This document shows positions 48,298 to 59,972 of a stretch of 64,000 nt of DNA, in pieces. Source of the DNA: Serinus canaria. Lineage: Eukaryota > Chordata > Aves > Passeriformes > Fringillidae. Below the pieces are notes generated by a model, which worked only from the letters and a program-made list of their open reading frames with translations, ran no database searches and was not told where the DNA came from. Position numbers and translations under genes: made by a program. Numbering within the stretch: position 1 is the first letter of the stretch; each line of letters opens with the position of its first letter. The stretch lies in the NCBI RefSeq assembly GCF_022539315.1, contig NC_066316.1:24541245-24605244 (forward strand), given 5' to 3'.

Positions 48298-51200
48298 ATC
48301 CATTTTCATCTTGTGATCTACAATAACCTCCAAGTGTCCTCCAGCAGAAGGTTTGCAGAGCAAGTTGTTGCCCATGTTTTTATGCAGTGGATTTGTTTGT
48401 GCCTAAGTGTGTTCCTTGTTGTCCAGTTGCCCCCACTGAATGTCACCCTAGTGTTTAGAGCTTTCTACAAACTAAGAAAGTATTGAACTATAAGCCTGAC
48501 TTTCTAGGATACAGGATTTGGACCTGGTTTGGGAGTGTGTGTGTTTAGCTTTTCTTAAAGGAGGGAGGTGAGAGAAGTACTCTTGCCCTTGTCATTGTTG
48601 GGAAAAAATGAAATGTAGCCTGACTTCAGAGCAAGGCCTGAGAACTCAGGGTAACAAAATGAAACTAAGAAATGTTCATGAAATGCAAGATGGTGCTTGA
48701 CCTGCTAATCTCTGAGTGTACAGGGAGTTAGAACACTGCAATGCACTGTGAAACCTAAACATATCATGCTAGGTTAGCAGGGCAAAGAAAGACCAGACCA
48801 TGGAGAGCCATATAGGAAACAGATGATATGTATAGAATGACTAAAAGGAGGTAATGTGGTATTGATCTTTAAAAGCATTGTCCAACAAATCTAACTCACT
48901 CTCTGCTAAAGAAAAGGAATAAATATTAAGGAGAGTCAAAAGCTGGTGTATAATGGTAACAGACCAAGGAGCAATAAGCATCATGAGCTGATGATGGAGG
49001 AAAAATCATGTCAGATAAACTTGATTAATATTTTGCAGATTGAATTACAGATGGTTGCAGTGGAACAGATGTAATTTGTATGGCTGTCAGATCCTGCTCT
49101 TATTTTACAGATGAAAATTGTGACTGACTGTTGACATCCATCGAGGAGATTTCGCTGACTGAACTCAGAGAACAGGGAATAACACATCCCTCATGTTCCC
49201 TGAAGCAATATTTTCTTTGTAAATATGCATTCAAACACTGCTATGCATATTTGCACAGTGAGGTAAATTTATACACCACAGAAAGTGGATAAATGTATAG
49301 ATCTGTGGTTCTGGGGAAAGTAAGAAATGAGGTGTGGATAATATTGCAAGCTTGTTTTGAATTGGAAACGAGATTGTTTAAGTGGGATGTTCCAAAAAGA
49401 TGGTGTTTTCTGAGAGGGCACTGCACTTGAGAAGCTTGAACCACATGTTTTATGGTCTGAAATGTGGTGTGAGGAGAATGCCAGGAGGGGTGGAGAATGT
49501 AATCCATGGTGGGTAAAGCCAGAGGATTGCAAAGGCTGGAGGGAGACAAAACTTCATGCATCCTGCAAGAACTGGTCCTAAGGAATGATCTCCCCTCAAA
49601 ATACTCCCTAACCCTAATTTTAAGTGCAATAGCTGGAACACCTCAGGACAGAGCTCTGGGATGAGACTGGAAACTGCTCTTATTGTCACTTCCAGCACTG
49701 CCTGTTCAGCAGCAGAGACACATCTGGAATCACAGAGTAATCCAAGACAATTTACTGAATGAACTTGTGCCATGCTCACAATACTGAAGTGTGAGTGGTT
49801 TCCTCTTTGCAGTGGGGGATTAAGACCTCCAAACAATGTCTGAACTGCTGATAAAGTGTGTGCTCAGATTATGAAGAATAATGTGCCAAGTAGTGACAGG
49901 ACAGCGATATTGCAGAAACAGATCTGATTAAAGTAGAATTACAAAACCAAAATTGTTTTATCTAAAAGTGGTTTTTTTTAATGCTAAGAAAAACCAGTAT
50001 TATTCTGAACTTGGTTTGGATAATGCTGGACTTCAATTGCAGATTTCAGTGGAATATGGGAGAGCCATCAGTTTATAAACACAGGCCTTGAAGTATCATT
50101 TCGTCTTGCTGAATTCCCATGTTGCTGCTGCCAGCCCTGGCAAAGGGTTCTCTCTACAAAGTGGAAACAGAAATCCTGATAAGCTTCAAAGTTCTGATGT
50201 CAGTACAAAGGGATAGAATAATTGGGATTTAATAGAGTCTACAGCACAGGGGTAGTTTTAAGTATACTCAGTGTGCAGTGTGACAAACATTGAGGAAAAC
50301 GTAGATGGACAGGAAAGCACAGAGTTGTTGTCATATAGCTGGAAGGAGTTGCTTGATTGCTACATTACTGCTTGCCCTGAGAATATTGCTAATTTGATGT
50401 TTACACATCAAGAGGTAATATTTTGGTACGAATGCAATTAAGTGGCAGGACTCTTTTTCTTAGTCATCCCTGTTCTACTCTTGATGTCTTTTTCTCCATC
50501 AGGCACCTGAATTTTCCCATCATTGTGATTAGAAAAGCCAAGTTTTAACTCAATAACTCTTTAACTCACAGGACTATGCAGCCTTTGTTTCTCACTGCTG
50601 GATACTTAGGATAAGTACTGAGCATACAGACCTGCAGAAGTGCTGCTAGGAGGAGAAACAAACATATGCTCTGGGTGAAGGAAGTGGAAGGCTAATGAGG
50701 CTTTTGTCAGATGCCTTTCCCTGCTTTTTGTTCAGCTCCCTTTCTCTAGCTTGCTGTTTAGCCTACAAGCCTCAGGGAAACAGATAGTCACAATCCAAGT
50801 TTTTAGAGTGCCTTCCCGATCATGGGAGCCTTACATTACAGAGTATTTGCTTTACTGATGACTCAACTATAGTGGGATTTGCCTTGTGTGCAGCTTTTCC
50901 CTCCTGGTCTCCAGCACCAGCATAAGCCAAAGAAGAGAGAGGGTTAGATTTTACCCAGAGAACAGGGAATCCTAAAGAAAACTCCTCTGAGGATGCAGCA
51001 GTAGCACTGTCTATCCAAGCCACAAGGGACCCCGCTGTGTCCTATCCACGTGCCGTGTGGCAGCAGATGTAGTACAAAGCCCCACACAGAGCATTTTAAG
51101 GAACTCAGTATTTTCACCCCTGCTCAGGAAAGGCACTCATTGAACTCAGCTGGAACTAAGACAAGGAAAATGTGCCATTTTCCACTGCCCAGGTTGAGAG

Positions 51201-52500
51201 GCAGTGATGGATGAAGGGGACAGTGAGAATAAATATCCATTCCCCACTCAACTCTGGCAGTGGAGTTGTTTCCATGCCCAGTCCCGGCTTGCAGGACACT
51301 GGCTGATCAGTGGGTATAGGAATTTCTGCATTAATTCTGCTTTTGTTCTTCTCTAGCTCAGCTCATCCTTTTCTTCATCCTGTTGGGAGGGCATCCCAGC
51401 AAAGGTTTTGCTGCCTATTGCTGTAGACAATTAAAAACCAAGACAGTTTGGTTCAAGTCCCTTTAAATCTTGCCATCTGCCTTTCCCCCAAGAGATTAAG
51501 AGTTAAAGTATTTTTCAGGGCTAAAAATAGGCAGAGTAGAATTGTAAGGGGAGTTCATGTGGAGCCTGGCTCTAAGTGGCTTCTTCCAGCTGATGTAGCT
51601 GCTGAGAACCTGACTCACTGCTCTTCCTTGATACATCTCTCCACCACTATTATGTCCTTCATGAATGAGTCCTTAAATGTCCTTTAAAATGAACAATACA
51701 GTTTGGTCATTCTTTTGCCAGTCAGAAGATAAAAAGGTGAGATGCTGTATCTCAGGGAACATTTATTTCCAGGCATTTTTATTGTAAGAAACTGCCCCTG
51801 TGAGCATAGCTTCAAATAATATCCCTTATAGGAAAAAAAGGACATCTGTTCAGGCCTTGCACAAAGTGACAGTAATATCAACTTAATGGACAAAACTTCC
51901 AACAGGAGACTATTAAGCTTTCCTGATAAATTAATGTTATGCAGTTTTAATGGAGATCTGAAATAGATGAGAATTAAAGAGAATATAAAAACTAGGTGTT
52001 CTGTGGAGTTTTCCTTGATATAAAATCCTCTACTTCAGATGGTCGCATAAAGTGTAGTTTTCAAGCTGTCTTTAGTGCTTTATGTCAACTTCACTGTACT
52101 GAAGAAGGAGAGCTTTTAAATTATGGCCTTAAGTGATGAATAAAAGTATCTGCCATCATCTCTGTGAGATGTATACATTCAGCTGGATCAAGCAATCACC
52201 AGAAAGACCACAGCTGAGAAGACTTAGCTGGGACCAAGTGGTTTGAGGACTTGTTCCCTCTTAGCCCCATCCCATTATAAATTAACTTCGGATTGCATCT
52301 GTGCTTTCTGGTTGTGATCTCCAGTGGTTCTGCAGGTTGGGATTGGATGCAGATGCTTAATTCCTGTCCCTGATTTGTGCCAGGTAAAATCAAGACTGCA
52401 GCTGGAGGGCAGGGAAGCAGGAATACAGGCTGCTTCAGTTCCTTGCTAAAGGTAGGTGTTGCTTCACTTTGGAGCAATGCTTATTAATTTAGGTTCTCCT
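48298..52500. other. Unique noncoding DNA, no gene seen
   Basis: Mixed composition. The longest frame is 128 codons on the minus strand (49450-49836), with no recognisable domain. A 10-bp inverted repeat (AAATATGCAT 49221-49230, ATGCATATTT 49243-49252) is present. No interspersed repeat recognised. Confidence 0.55.
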
Positions 52501-52503
52501 TTT

Positions 52504-52707
52504 TTATTTGCTATATTGCACCAAAGCTTCAATTTGTTGTTGTAGCTTTATTGTACTGGTGAGAACTTTTAAATCTCTTGGTGACTGTTGAGTGCTTGTA
52601 ATCTCTTGGGAATTTCTTTGCAAATGAATCTCAATAGACTTGGAAAAGTTCTGCAAAATCTGGTTTTGCGTCTCTTTGGGGTGCCACTGTATAATCCCCA
52701 TGAACAC
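52504..52707 (-). other. Open frame with protein-like composition, unrecognised
   Basis: A minus-strand frame of 67 codons, extendable upstream by about 14 more without a stop. The peptide is rich in Gln, Ser, Thr, Ile and Lys with Q-N-Q-I-L-Q-N-F and L-Q-Q-Q-I-E-A-L segments that could be amphipathic or coiled-coil. The stop overlaps an A-rich stretch (GCAAATAAAAAAG on the minus strand). The composition is more protein-like than that of neighbouring frames, but I cannot place it in a family and there is no clear splice context. A decayed gene fragment or chance are both possible. Confidence 0.12.
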
Positions 52708-52750
52708 TTTTTTATGGACTACCTGATGTATTGTACATTATATAATTTAA

Positions 52751-55164
52751 GGAAGTAATTATTTCAGCTTTGTGTGCATATGCCAGTGCATTATTGTTTC
52801 TTGTAAAAACTTTGAGAGAAAACACAAGTATTTTCTTCAGGCTTGTTTTGGTTTGGTGCTTTTGTTTTTGGTTAATTTAGGAAAGCAGTTCTCACACAGG
52901 AAAAGAGAAGTTGCTTGGCCCTGAACAAAAGATCTCTGTTTAGGTTGGTCTATCTGCTATTATTACTGTAGCTAATCATGTCCCTGGGCTTTCAGCTTCA
53001 AAAATGAGCACTTACGTCTCTTTAAGTAGTTGCCATGGAAATCCTCACAGCATGAACCTCTTCAGTGAACACCTTATGGCAGATAAATTATGTCTTTTGT
53101 TTCCATAAACACATCAGAAACTGGAGTGAAAGGGGTTTGTGTGTCTTCAAAGCACAGGCACAAGGGCTGATACTTGTTTGTTCTAGCATATGTTTCCTAA
53201 CCTCACTTCAGATCAGATAAATCAATGTAAGATTCTAATAGTGTTTTTCTGTTATTTGAGAAAGCAATACAGTGAATTGAAGAAATCTCTTTTCAGCTCC
53301 TAGTCCCGCAAAAGATTTTCAGATTATTTTTTTTTATTTTTAATACAAAGACTTCTGTATATAAGGACTTTAGGAATACAAATATAGGAGATATTCCTGG
53401 CAGTCAAATGCTTTCCTATTCTCTGCTGTAGAGTCTTCCTTAAGCAGGTGTCATCTTTGTGAAAATAGGGTGAAATAATAGAAAATATGAACCCATAACA
53501 TTTGTGGTTTGTGTTTTTTGGCTTTTTGTTGATTAACAAGCTAATTTTCAGTTGAATTTCAAAATAATGGAATGAAAAGGAGGTCTGTTCACTGACTTTT
53601 TTTCTTTCTTTTTTGGTTGTTCTCATTGTTTTCCACTGCTGTCTTTTCCATGTATCTAGATGTTGAACATCAACATTGGAAAGCTGTTCCATTGTATTAG
53701 AACATGGCCAATAATTTCTGGGGTTTTAACACTTCTGTAAAGACTAACATGGCTGTAACAAGGATATTTAAACCCCCCAAAATTTTATTCTATTATCTCG
53801 AATAAGACACATGATTAGAGTGAAGTTATGACCTGCAGGTTAGCAGTGTCATATTGGAGTGTACTGTGTGTTCAGCAACCTTCATGTGCTGCTGCAGTCC
53901 CACCATTGTGTCACTCTTTAGCCAGAATTCCTGGGCACACAGAGCCAAAGTGTCCTCTGTTGCAGTGCTGTGAGATCTGGGCAATTCCATCAGCTACATA
54001 TTTACCCAAGTACTGCTGGGAATAAAATTTGTCCCAGTATAGACATGTAAGGAAATTAATAAAATGGGTTCACTGTAAAATGTTAATATATAAAAATGGA
54101 AAATAACATTTTAATGACAAAATGCACAGGCTGTATAGTATCGTTAGTAACATGGGTTTTTAAAAAATGTTTTCTACTGTTCCTACTGCTTTTTTGCCTT
54201 GTTTTTAAGCAAGGTGAATATTAGTATCTTTCACAGAGAGTATTTTTATTAGTCCTGCAGGACGAGGAACTTGTAGGTAACTGTTCATGTGTTCAATACA
54301 AGCTGGATTTATCTCTGTGCAGTTTCCATCATTCTTGATGCCCTGGAAGCAGCATCTGTGACTAGTTTGGTGCCAGCTGCAGCAGAAGCCAGCCTCAAAT
54401 ATGGGTGGACATGGCACTCATGGTGGGTTAAAGCACACAGCTGAGCGAGAACTGAGAAGAAGTTGGCTTTGCCACAGAACAGCTCCCCCCATAGTAGATT
54501 AAAGAAGCACTTCATTCTCCTGAGCTTTCAGTCTGTCTCTCCATTCACTATGTTCCCTTTTGAAATTGAGTCTGTTTAGCTTCCCCTGCCAGACACTCTG
54601 GCACAGTTCCTCAGGCACTTAAATATCATTGCGGATTTGGGCTTCTGAGCCTACATCTTATTTCCCTCTGAGGGGGAGGAAGCTTTGCAAGTAGAGTTAA
54701 TTTTGCTGTAGAGGAAATAAATGCCATGAACCCTTTCTATTAGATTAAAACTGATAATAAAGAGCAGCCTTTGTCCCTCCATGAAGAATGTCTGTGAGCT
54801 GCACAGCCCCACTGCCTGGGATGCTGTGAAAAGCCTGGGTTCTGTGGAGCATTTAGTGAGATTGGCTCCAAGTGAAGCCCAGGATAGCGCTTCCCTCTTG
54901 TCTGATCTGCTTTTTCTGTCCTCCAGCAGTATGTATGGAGTGGATCCAACCCACAGAGAGCACAGATGTAGCTGCTTCATAAAAGCTTCTGAAACATCCT
55001 GTGTCTGACATAAACAAAAATGACCTTTAGTACCACTCTCTCTGACTGCCAGTAATGGGCTAGTCGTGTTACAAACCTCCAAGCACACCAGCTATGCTTG
55101 GCACAAACTTCACCAGTATGGGCAAGATACAACTAATTAGGACATAAAAATACTCAGAATACAG
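52751..55164. other. Unique noncoding DNA, no gene seen
   Basis: Frames up to 145 codons on the minus strand (54651-55088) have no recognisable domain and overlap frames on the other strand. No repeat family identified. Confidence 0.5.
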
Positions 55165-55187
55165 ATATATATATATATATATATATA
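55165..55187 (+). repeat. (AT)n microsatellite
   Basis: About eleven AT units, followed at once by ACATGTGAGTGTGTGTGT, a short GT-rich run. A likely length-variable site. Confidence 0.97.
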
Positions 55188-58100
55188 CATGTGAGTGTGT
55201 GTGTTTTTGTATAATGTGTGTGTATATGCAGTATGTAAATTATGCAGCTATGCAATGGCATTTAGGGCAATGCAACATTTGCATTATTGTAGTGTAGCTG
55301 CCTGATTCTGTTAAGACACTGGCATAAATCAGGGCAGATGTATCTATAATGGCAAAGATGGAAGTAGTGACAAATTGCTTTCAGTGAAGAACTGGGTGTA
55401 AATTGCCTCTTTTATATCCAAAAAGGGAAGAAATGGCTTTAGACAGCTGAGCATTGTCATCCATATTGGAAACAGAAGCCAGAGTTGGTTCATTTTCATT
55501 TTAAACTCAAATTCTGATGGCATATGGCAATCTCATTCCAGTGCTCAAATACATTTTTCTCTCTCAGTTTAAAAGTAAGCTAAACTAGTATGTTTTGGTA
55601 GAGAAACAATTAAACAAAGTCTCATCCTTTTTTTGAAGGATTTACTTGGTTTCATTCAGTATTTGCTATTTTCCTCTTGGAGAGAATAATGAGCCCTTGT
55701 CTGATGAGTGGATCTGCCCACTGAATGTTGATTTGCCACTCAATATTAAAGCGCACGAAGTCTGAATCATGTGGCTTGTTAGGCAGTAGTATCAGGAAAC
55801 AATTAGGAACTGTTAACATTCTTCTGAGGTTGTCATAAATAAAGCTGATCTATTTGTGCTTCAACAATTTGGTGATTTTTTTCCCTAGGCAAAACGTGAT
55901 GTGCACATTCTTTTTGCAATGTGTGCCAAGATGCTGTAGACAGCTCAGGTCACAAATGTGCTCAGGCAAATAACTGCTGCTGGAACAATGGCTTTGTAAT
56001 GACATGTTCTTTCTGTCAGTATTTCTGTTTTATAGGTAATATCATCTGTAACTGCATTTGGGGAGTAGGAATTATCTTCTGGCTCACCAGCAACGCTGTG
56101 GTGCTTCCTGCATGGCTCAGTTGAGCTGTATCAAGTGGGGATGGAAATGAATCTAGCAGCAGACCCTGTGACCAAGGTGGTCCTGCAGGACAACCAAGAT
56201 TTGGTTTGACTTCCTTGTCCAGTGCAGAGGTGGGAGCTGCTCCTGGGGCTTCTGCTGCTTGTGGTAATGTGCTTTTGGGTCAATGAGGTTGTAGGTCTCT
56301 AGCAGTGATTTGCTTGAAGAGGATGAGCTTTGCTTGGCTCTTGGAAAAAGAGCCCTGTCACTCCTCCGTGAAGGTGTCTTTTTGAGCATCCTGAGAGCAG
56401 AGTGTGTGTCAGAGTGACATAGAAATAACCCCCAGGAATTTCCCTGTGATTCCGCTGTGGATGGCTGCATTGTCAGTGCAGTTCTCTGCTCAGCCCAGCA
56501 GTTAATGTGGAGCCATTTGAAGGTGCCCAAGTTTCCTTTCTGCATGGAATCCAGATGCTGCCTGGGGGTCTCCTTGGAGAAAGAGACAGTAAACAAAAAG
56601 CTAGGTAAGGTGCGATGGCTCCATTTCCATTTCAAACCCCTGTGGTATTTGGGAATTGCATAGTGAAACTTTCATGTTCCAATTCTACAAACTGGCATGT
56701 GTTGAGTTGCTTTACACAATTGGATTGTCAAATTTATCTTCAAACTGTAAAGTGTATGGTTTGAATGTATGAGCAACTCATTGTCTAGGAAAGTGTGTCT
56801 GTGCTGACAGTTTGTAAAGTAGAACCTTTACAAACTCCATCATCTGTCTGCTTTGGTTTTGCATTCTAAGCACGCTAAGGTTTTTTTTCTTCAAGAGGAA
56901 AAACATTAAAACATGCTAAAATGATATTTTTTCTGTAGTTGTATAGCACTTCAGAAGTCCTATTTTTCTCTGATGTACTCAAGATGTACTCAAATTCCTC
57001 AATGAATCTTCAAAAGTGCTTATGCTTAGTTTACTTTGTCATTGTCATGATATCTTCCTCTGGAGCTTATGAGATTGTATAATGAAGTGTTTTTAGAACC
57101 CAAACAGTTTTGCTTCAATTTCAGTGTAATTTATCACCAAAACCAAGTACAGAATTTTTTATTTAGCTCTACAATGGCCATGTACATGTACCTATTTAAC
57201 AACTCTAAAAGTACAAAGCAGTGTTCAAATCTTTGAGTATGTGGTTCTCCTGCAATTCCTACTGAATTACCAGGCCAAAGATCTTGGAGATATATTTAAC
57301 CTAGAGGAAAAATTATTTAGAAATAATTGTTTTATCGTTTGCAGACCTCAAAAAGGGGAGATGATTTCCCTAATGAAATCACAATTCAAGGGCCTATTTT
57401 TGTATTCCAAACTGTCTAATTCTGTGTGTGTGTGTAAACATCACTCTGGATGTCAAGCTTCCATCAAAATTTCAGTGACGTTAAAAGGAAGAGTTTTTAT
57501 TCACTTCCACAATTTTTGGACAATGACTGGAATATCATTGTCTGATCCAGCATAAGATCATTCTCTACCAGACAGCGCTAATAAGACCTGCAGATCAGGT
57601 ACTTTGAGCTGAGGGGTGGATATTAAATCCTTCTCCATTATTACTTTAAAAATCAACCATTTTACTATGGGTCCAATCAGGTGTTATTCTGTATCCTTTG
57701 ATACTGAAGAGTAGCTCTACAATACTTGTGTATTGAAAAAGAAACCAGGAGGTGATGACCTGTATGAGCCTGAAGTGTTCACTCAGGTGCATCTGGGTTA
57801 TTAAATGAAAACAAACTAAATAAAAACACTCCAAAGCCTTGAAATGTCTCCAATATGAACAACAAGCTGGTTATGTAGGAACTTTTTAAATAGCTTAAGT
57901 AATTTTTTTTCCTTTACTTATATGCAGTGATGGTGGGAGGATTGCTTTCTCTACATCTGTTCTATTAGATGACTGGAGAGCTGAAATCAGTACAATTAAT
58001 GTTTTTAACAACAGAATGAAAACATTTGTTATCTTCATGTAGTAAGATGAGATTTGATTTACAGGTGTAAGTAAATACTGTGAGGGTCTGAGGAAAAACT

Positions 58101-59608
58101 TTACTACAACACTCCTGATTTTACCAGTTTCCTGATCTACCTAGTCAGTTTATACCTCTGGTAAGGTTTGCTCCTTCAAATAAACAAGCAACATCTAAAA
58201 GTAGAGCAAGCACGGAGGAAGAAGCGTTCCTCTATTGACTTTTACAAGCTGTCAGTTTATGTATTGCAAGCTCAAATGTAGCTAGCATTGGATCATTATC
58301 TTGTCTTAACTCTTCTGTGGGTTTTTTTTTTGTTTTGTTTTTGTGTTTTTTAATTGGACAATCTTGTGCTCTTCTGTTGACCTTGGATATGTTCATTACA
58401 TGATCTGTGTGGGTCATTCTTTTCTCTTGTAGTTCTCTCATAACCATAAACATACATGTTTTTCATGAACTTGCTTTTTGTAGGTTTGGGTTTTTTTCAA
58501 GATTATAGAAAGGACTGGTGAAGGCTGAAGCTTTATTTGCTGTAACAGGGTTATTTAATTTTTAAGTTACTTCAAGCAATACTATTTATTATGAAGGTAA
58601 TCACAATCATTAATCATGTAACCTTGCTAATCAACTATTTTTAACTGTTGGAATATGAGACCATAGTTAGGAGGAATGCAGGGAGACATACCAATTTATT
58701 TCCATCATTCATATAAGTCAGCATAGCTCAAAATAAGAATGTAAGTACCCCATGAGGTCCAGCCTGCCTAGCCTAGGAGTAATAGGAAACATCAATTACT
58801 TCAAATATTTTGATCTATATTGATAATTTACATGGAAGACGGACTTTAAGTTCCTTGCTCAATATGAAGTACTATAATAATGCTTATATCACTCTTTATG
58901 TGATTTAAATGCTATAAATAGAAATCAAAACACATCTATAACTAAAACCAAGTGGTTTAGCTTTCTCTTTACAAAGTTTACCTATGATCTCCTTGGGATT
59001 AAACATTCTGAAGGCACTGAAAAAGCCCAGGGAAAGCCTTGCTGCTTTAACCAGCTGGCAGGATAAGGCTGTATCACTTTTTCCCTGAAGTGAAAGGGAA
59101 AACTCCTGCTGAGCTCTAGAATAGGTGAGATTCTGCCTTGGAATAACTGTGGATGCTTGTAGGTGGATTCCAACTTTGTGTGTAACTCTAAGTTTTCAAA
59201 TCACCTCAAGCTTGTGATTCTGGACAATGCTGCATGTGTTTAAAAGCAATAATTTACCAAGAGTGGTGCAACTATAGCTTTGTATCTGTGTAGATTTTAT
59301 TTCAATACTGCTTAGAATATTTATTTTTATAAAGGTTTTACTTTTGAGTCTTGCAGAAGCATGAAAAGATGTCAAAAAAGTCTTGCAGAAGCAGATGGTC
59401 TGTCTGTGCAATACTGTGCTAATAAGGTTAGCACAATCCTGTCAAAATGTACCAAGTTTGCTAAGTATCAGGTGTCCCAATATCTGATTCAGATAGAAAG
59501 TGAGCATCCAAATCAGGGTGCAGGTGTACCAGGTATAAAAAGAGCTGCAAAGACAGGCTGTCAACTGTATGTAAATAATAAGAAGTGTGTGGTGTCTAAG
59601 GCACATGA
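55188..59608. other. Unique noncoding DNA, no gene seen
   Basis: Contains a GC-richer patch at about 56150-56640 with a 160-codon minus-strand frame that I do not recognise. Also present: an 11-bp tandem repeat GATGTACTCAA (56972-56993), a 10-bp inverted repeat GTTTGTAAAG/CTTTACAAAC (56810-56835), and a 15-bp direct repeat AGTCTTGCAGAAGCA at 59347-59361 and 59379-59393. Confidence 0.5.
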
Positions 59609-59972
59609 GGAGTGCCTGGGATGTTTATCCTGGAGAAAAGAGCAGGGAGACCTTATTGTGCTCCACCATTGCCTGAAAGGAGGTTCTGGTGAGGTGAGGG
59701 TGGGCCTCTTCTCCCAGGCAACCAGTATGAGAGGCAATGGCCTCAAGGTGCTCTAGGGGAGGATCAGGTTGGACATAAGGAAGAATTTCTCCACAGAAAG
59801 CCTTGTTCAGCATTGCAATGGAGTGTCGAGCAAGGTGGTGGAATCACCATCCCTAGGGCTGTTCAAGAAATGACTGGAAGTGGCACTTAGTGCCAGCTGA
59901 CAAGCTGCTGTTCCATCAGAGGTTGGATCTGATGATCTTGGAGACCTTCTTGGACCTCAATGATTCTGTAGG
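59609..59972 (+). mobile_element. CR1 LINE 3' region, plus strand
   Basis: The largest CR1 fragment in the window, about 364 bp. It shows the usual order: CTGGGATGTTTATCCTGGAG, CAGGGAGACCTTATTGTGCT, TGCCTGAAAGGAGGTTCTGG, GGTGGGCCTCTTCTCCCAGG, GGCAATGGCCTCAAGGTGCT, TTGGACATAAGGAAGAATTT, AAGTGGCACTTAGTGCCAGC, GGATCTGATGATCTTGGAGA, and the end TCAATGATTCTGTAGG. It is 5'-truncated. The overlapping 131-codon frame from 59361 runs into this element and is not a gene. Confidence 0.96.

Noticed and set aside
49606..49618. CCTAACCCTAA resembling an interstitial telomere repeat
   Set aside because: Fewer than two full units, which is expected by chance.
54651..55088. 145-codon minus-strand frame
   Set aside because: No family recognised, overlapping open frames on both strands, and no splice context.
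56153..56635. 160-codon minus-strand frame
   Set aside because: It sits in a locally GC-rich patch. The Ser/Gln/His-rich product is unrecognised and lacks exon signals.
59361..59756. 131-codon plus frame
   Set aside because: Its second half lies in the CR1 3' region, which is noncoding in the parent element.
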